This document shows positions 60,622-64,000 of a stretch of 64,000 nt of DNA, one piece after another. The DNA is taken from positions 1 to 64,000 of the forward strand of contig CADEDA010000007.1 of assembly GCA_902825965.1 (NCBI GenBank), in the 5' to 3' direction. The first letter of the stretch is position 1. Every line of letters begins with the position of its first letter. A program made the translations under genes and the position numbers. The notes under the pieces were generated by a model. It made no database searches and was not told the origin of the DNA. It was given only the letters and a program-made list of their open reading frames with translations. The DNA comes from an uncultured Gemmatimonadota bacterium. GTDB lineage: Bacteria; Gemmatimonadota; Gemmatimonadetes; Gemmatimonadales; Gemmatimonadaceae.

Positions 60622-61440
60622 ATGACCGCTCCGACACTCGACTACTCCGCGATCAAGTCGCGCCAGAAGATCGCTTGGTCCACCGGCGACTACGCCGTGG
60701 TGGGCACCACCCTGCAGCTTGTGGGCGAGAGCCTCTGCGAAGCGCTCGACCTGCGCGCCGGCAGCAAGGTGCTCGACGTCGCGGCGGGCAACGGCAACGC
60801 CTCGCTCGCCGCCGCCCGTCGCTGGGCGGACGTCACCTCGACGGACTATGTGCCGTCCTTGCTCGAGGCAGGACGGCGTCGCGCCGCCGCCGACGGGCTC
60901 CCGATGGAGTTCCAAGTGGCGGACGCCGAGGACTTGCCGTTCGCGGACGGCGAGTACGACGTGGTGCTCTCGACCTTCGGCGTGATGTTCTCGCCCGATC
61001 AGGACCAGGCGGCTCGCGAACTCGGCCGCGTGGTGCGCGTCGGCGGCAAGATCGGGCTCGCGAACTGGACGCCGGAGGGTTTCGTCGGTCAGGTGTTCAA
61101 GACCATCGGCAAGTACCTGCCGCCGGCCGCCGGCATGCGCGCACCCTCGGCCTGGGGCAGTCTCGCACGCCTCAACGAACTCTTCCCGCCCGATCGGTTC
61201 GCGGTGATGGCGAGCAACAAGCACTTCGTGATGCGCTACCTGTCGATCGATCACTGGCTCGAGGTCTTCCGAACCTACTACGGCCCGATCAACAAGACCT
61301 ACGGCGCGCTCACGCCGGCGCAGCAGGATGCCTTCACCGCCGACCTCGTGGCGCTCATGGCACAGCGTAACCGCGCGACCGACGGCACGCTCGCGGTGCC
61401 GAGCGAGTACCTCGAGGTGGTGATCGAACGCGTCGCCTGA
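60622..61440 (+). CDS. Class I SAM-dependent methyltransferase
   Basis: A 272-aa methyltransferase of the UbiE/Methyltransf_11 kind. Motif I is 'VLDVAAGNGNASLAAAR', motif post-I 'VTSTDYVPSLLEAGRRRA', motif II 'FQVADAEDLPFADGEYDVVLSTFGVMF', and 'ARELGRVVRVGGKIGLANWTPEGF' is the usual beta-5 region. The substrate is unknown. ATG 60622 is preceded by GAGGATC; upstream in-frame sequence lies over the antisense SET gene. It is divergent from that gene across 144 nt without other features. Confidence 0.88.
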   Translation: MTAPTLDYSAIKSRQKIAWSTGDYAVVGTTLQLVGESLCEALDLRAGSKVLDVAAGNGNASLAAARRWADVTSTDYVPSLLEAGRRRAAADGLPMEFQVADAEDLPFADGEYDVVLSTFGVMFSPDQDQAARELGRVVRVGGKIGLANWTPEGFVGQVFKTIGKYLPPAAGMRAPSAWGSLARLNELFPPDRFAVMASNKHFVMRYLSIDHWLEVFRTYYGPINKTYGALTPAQQDAFTADLVALMAQRNRATDGTLAVPSEYLEVVIERVA

Positions 61441-61470
61441 TCCTCGGCTGCCCGCAGCGTCCGCGTTCGC

Positions 61471-61500
61471 TTGACGGCGTGCGCGGACGCTCGGCAGCTT
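61471..61500 (+). promoter_or_regulatory. Candidate promoter of the ParB-like gene
   Basis: TTGACG (61471-61476) and CAGCTT (61495-61500) are 18 bp apart, with the ATG five nt after the second hexamer. The start site would fall at or next to the ATG, so the mRNA would be leaderless. The -35 is good, the -10 weak. Confidence 0.4.
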
Positions 61501-61505
61501 AGGGC

Positions 61506-62474
61506 ATGGCCACTGCGAAGAAGGCTCCGAAGAAGCGCGCCGCGAAGAAGTCCAAGAAGGCGGCTGCGGCACACACCCGTGGGCTCGAGGCCGGTCGCCT
61601 CGCCAGCGGCGCCCCCCCAGCCATGGTCACCGCCCTCGCGACGCAGGTGGAACGCGACGGGGGCACGGTGCTGGCGACCTATCGCGATCCCTTGGGCAGC
61701 CGCTGGCAACTGCTCGCCTCGCTGCCGATCGACAAGGTGCAGCCGACGCCGTACCAGCGCGACCTGAGCGACACCCACGTCGCCCGCCTCGCGGACGCGA
61801 TCGACAAGCTGGACCGTTTCCTCGATCCCATCGTCGCGGTCCCGGCCGACGACGGGTACTGGTCCCCCAACGGCTATCACCGCCTGGGTGCGATGAAGCA
61901 GCTCGGCGCCAAGGCCATCGTGGCGCTGGTAGTGCCGGACCCGGCGGTGGCCCACCGGATCCTGGCGCTCAACACGGAGAAGGCGCACAACCTGCGCGAA
62001 CGGGCGCTCGAGGTGTCGCGACTCGCCATCGCGCTGGCCGAGCTCGACGACCGGGCCGAGAAGGCCTACAGCGAGGAGTTCGAGGAAGCGGCGCTGATCA
62101 CGCTGGGCCTCTGCTACCAGGAGAACGGACGGTTCTCCGGCGGGGCGTACCACCCCATCCTCAAGCGGATCGACCAGTTCCTCGGCAGCAAGCTCTCGGT
62201 GGCGCTGGAGGAACGGCGTGCGCGGGCGGCGCGTCTGCTCGAGCTGAACGAGTACGTGAACGAGGCGGTGAAGGGCCTCAAGGCGAAGGGGCTCGAGAGC
62301 CCGTACCTCAAGGCCTTCGTGGTGGCGCGGATCAACCACCTGCGCTTCGTGAAGGAGAAGCACCCCGACTTCGACTCGACGCTGGACAAGATCCTCGGCG
62401 CCGCCAAACGGTTCAATCCGGCGAACGTGAAGGCCGACCAGGTGGCTCGGAGCGGGGGCGTCGCGGAGGAGTGA
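61506..62474 (+). CDS. ParB/Srx-fold protein with histone-H1-like basic N-terminus
   Basis: A 322-aa protein. The first 22 residues are Lys/Ala-rich in the style of bacterial histone-H1-like tails. A ParB N-terminal (ParB/Srx) fold follows (about 70-190): box I-like 'TPYQRDLSDTHVARLADAI' and box II-like 'NGYHRLGAMKQLG' (122-134), where canonical ParB has GERRxRA. Later there is a helical C-terminal region ('ITLGLCYQENGRFSGGAYHPILKRIDQFLGS') and no clear helix-turn-helix of the Spo0J type. It is not the chromosomal ParB, because no parA is adjacent. It is probably a nucleotide-binding DNA-associated protein. Function unknown. Confidence 0.8.
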   Translation: MATAKKAPKKRAAKKSKKAAAAHTRGLEAGRLASGAPPAMVTALATQVERDGGTVLATYRDPLGSRWQLLASLPIDKVQPTPYQRDLSDTHVARLADAIDKLDRFLDPIVAVPADDGYWSPNGYHRLGAMKQLGAKAIVALVVPDPAVAHRILALNTEKAHNLRERALEVSRLAIALAELDDRAEKAYSEEFEEAALITLGLCYQENGRFSGGAYHPILKRIDQFLGSKLSVALEERRARAARLLELNEYVNEAVKGLKAKGLESPYLKAFVVARINHLRFVKEKHPDFDSTLDKILGAAKRFNPANVKADQVARSGGVAEE

Positions 62475-62687
62475 GGCTACTTCCGGAGCCAGATCACCAC
62501 GGTCGGGGGTGAGGTCCGGTACGGCGGGGTGCAGCTGCAGCCCGAACCGTAGGTGAAGGGCCCGGGGAGCGGGCGACGATCGTTCCGTGAATCGCGAACG
62601 CTCGGACCGGATACCGCGTACATACAGCAGTCACTCCCCCATCCCGGCGGCGGCCATCGGCTGCGCCATCTCTCAGGCTGGTCGATC

Positions 62688-63890
62688 ATGTCTTCGTGGT
62701 TGTCTTTGCGGTCATACCGCGGCGCCCCGCACACGCCGCGTCGCGTCTGCGCCCGGGTATTGTCCCATGCGGCGATCGTCGGGCTCGCCCTCGCGGCGGC
62801 CTGTGGCGACGGCGCAGAGGCGGCGTCCAATGCGGGTGGCGCGCGCCCCGGCAACGGCCGACCCGGCGGCGGCGGTCCGGGGGGTGGAGGCCAGCCCAAT
62901 CCGGTCGAGGTCGTCACGGTCGCCCGCACCGCACTGGCGCGCAACAGCACCGTCACCGGGCAACTGTCCGCCGTCCGTGCGATCGGCGTGAACTCGCAGA
63001 TCGGCGGTGCGCTGCTCTCCGTGCTGGTGGAGGAAGGGACGAAGGTCAGCAAGGGCGAGCTGCTCGCGGAGATCGACCCGCGCGAACTCACGGCGCAGGT
63101 GCGCGCGGCCGAGGCCGCGCTGGCCTTCGCCAAGAGCACGGCCGATCGCTCGGCGACGCTGTTCGAGCAGAAAGTGATCACCGTGGCGGAGTTCGAGCGT
63201 GACCGCACCGCGCTCACCGCGGCCGAGGCCTCGCTCGCGCAGTTGCGCACGCGCCTGGACTTCACGCGGGTGCTCTCGCCGCTCGACGGCGTGGTGACCC
63301 AACGCTTCGTGCGCGATGGGGACATCGTGGGCGCGCAGGCGCCGTTGTTCACGGTGGCCGACGTCTCCACGCTGGTGACGCTGCTGCCGGTCTCCGAGCT
63401 CGAGGTGCCGATGCTCCGCACCGGGGCGACGGTGCCGGTGCACATCGACGCGCTCCGGCAGGACGTGACCGGGCGCATCCGCCGGATCTTCCCCGCGGCC
63501 GACAGCGTGAACCGCCTGGTGCCGGTGGAGGTGGCGATCCCCGGCAACGCGATCGCCGGGCTGCGTCCGGGTTACACCGTGCGCGCGACGCTGCGGCTCG
63601 ACGAGCGCCAGGGGGTGCTGATGATCCCGTCGCGCGCGGTGGTGGGGGCGCAGGGGTCGCAGAGTGTCTACGTGGTGAACAACGGGCGCGCCGAGCGGCG
63701 GCGGGTACGCGTCGGCGAGGATCTCGACGGCCGCACCGAGGTGATCGAGGGACTGGCGTTCGGTGACTCGGTGATCACGACCGGCAATGCGTTGTTGCGC
63801 GACGGGGCGGCGGTGCGCGTGGTGCCGCCGCTGTCCGCCGAGGCGCCCCAGGCACCGCAGGCGGTGCCGGCCACCAAGAAGGTCCCATGA
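62688..63890 (+). CDS. RND efflux periplasmic adaptor (membrane fusion) protein
   Basis: A 400-aa HlyD/AcrA-type adaptor. Its signal resembles a lipoprotein leader ('AIVGLALAAAC'), then comes a Gly/Pro-rich linker (about 45-70, G-G-G-P-G repeats). 'NPVEVVTVARTALARNSTVTGQLSAVRAIGVNSQIGG' opens the beta-barrel/lipoyl region and 'LLSVLVEEGTKVSKGELLAEIDP' is the lipoyl half-motif. A short coiled coil follows ('RAAEAALAFAKSTADRSATLFEQ...LRTRLDFTRVLSPLDGVV') and then membrane-proximal domains. It links the inner-membrane pump to an outer-membrane channel. ATG 62688; 213 nt upstream hold no supported gene. Coupled to the pump gene by ATGA. Confidence 0.9.
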   Translation: MSSWLSLRSYRGAPHTPRRVCARVLSHAAIVGLALAAACGDGAEAASNAGGARPGNGRPGGGGPGGGGQPNPVEVVTVARTALARNSTVTGQLSAVRAIGVNSQIGGALLSVLVEEGTKVSKGELLAEIDPRELTAQVRAAEAALAFAKSTADRSATLFEQKVITVAEFERDRTALTAAEASLAQLRTRLDFTRVLSPLDGVVTQRFVRDGDIVGAQAPLFTVADVSTLVTLLPVSELEVPMLRTGATVPVHIDALRQDVTGRIRRIFPAADSVNRLVPVEVAIPGNAIAGLRPGYTVRATLRLDERQGVLMIPSRAVVGAQGSQSVYVVNNGRAERRRVRVGEDLDGRTEVIEGLAFGDSVITTGNALLRDGAAVRVVPPLSAEAPQAPQAVPATKKVP

Positions 63891-64000
63891 GCTACGACTC
63901 GGAGAAGGCGACGCACCACCGGCACGTCGAGCCGGCGCCGGAGCGGAAGGGGATCGCGAGCTGGGCGATCTCGCGGCCCGTGGGCACGGTGATGCTCACG
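63887..64000 (+). CDS. RND-family efflux transporter (5' end only)
   Basis: The first 38 codons of an AcrB-like inner-membrane pump. After a polar start it reads 'GIASWAISRPVGTVMLT', the beginning of the first TM helix of RND transporters (the common form is '...IRRPVATTMLF'). It overlaps the adaptor gene by 4 nt (ATGA), so the pair is one operon. The substrate cannot be told from this fragment, which runs off the window. Confidence 0.85.
   Translation, partial: MSYDSEKATHHRHVEPAPERKGIASWAISRPVGTVMLT

Noticed and set aside
62477-62623. 48-codon minus-strand frame ending in a C-x-C segment between the ParB-like and efflux genes
   Set aside because: Possible in principle, but it has no ribosome site, no recognised pattern and continues as a long antisense frame of the adaptor gene.

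Overview
The window is GC-rich, gene-dense bacterial chromosome carrying housekeeping cell-wall and division genes, so it is not a plasmid or phage. A Gemmatimonadota-like organism is the best inference. The MurE carries a meso-diaminopimelate signature, the cell is diderm-like (RND efflux, beta-barrel-like proteins, lipoproteins), and one small barrel-like family with a paired-Cys motif is of a kind I associate with that phylum. No rRNA is present to confirm this.

Layout. 1-4163: the end of a chemotaxis operon (cheD partial, cheB, two cheW), translationally coupled to a TPR protein and a secreted or membrane-anchored gluzincin peptidase. 4191-6429: a strong promoter with a tiny membrane protein, tRNA-Val(TAC), a secreted TPR protein and a terminator. 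6472-24265: a long dcw cluster (rsmH, ftsL, ftsI, murE, murF, mraY, murD, ftsW, murG, murC, ftsQ, ftsA; then, after an interruption, ftsZ and an M23 peptidase), with many ATGA/GTGA overlaps. mraZ, murB and ddl are absent from it. Unusually, ftsA and ftsZ are separated by a terminator and an antisense gene for a stand-alone CZB zinc-binding protein. 24300-30797: a secreted alpha/beta hydrolase, a large membrane protein, ftsY and recG.

30798-39299 is a less GC-rich accessory segment that looks like a defence island. It holds an 864-aa PrrC/RloC-like AAA ATPase with a CxxC motif and a possible HEPN-type nuclease tail, convergent with a 1631-aa DUF4011-helicase-Vsr-like-nuclease-DUF3320 protein. 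39300-44568 holds a secreted esterase, a double VOC protein, a serine hydrolase of the beta-lactamase fold and an AbrB/PemK toxin-antitoxin pair with a near-perfect operator palindrome.

44584-46548 is the most striking regulatory locus. A 34-codon Asn-rich leader ORF (8 Asn codons) is followed by a strong intrinsic terminator and then asparagine synthetase asnB. A competing antiterminator helix can be drawn, so this looks like ribosome-mediated attenuation by asparagine.

46651-64000 is mixed accessory metabolism and regulation: an ECF sigma factor with a coiled-coil membrane partner, an S41 peptidase, a MocR regulator with an operator-like repeat cluster, a Tat-type DUF1579-like protein, an NTF2-like/glucose-sorbosone-dehydrogenase fusion, outer-membrane and lipoprotein genes of unknown role, a PHB-depolymerase-like esterase, a type II asparaginase, DinB, a SET-domain protein, a methyltransferase, a ParB-like protein and the start of an RND efflux operon. 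Several genes have a -10-like hexamer 5-12 nt before the start codon, suggesting that leaderless or near-leaderless mRNAs are common here.
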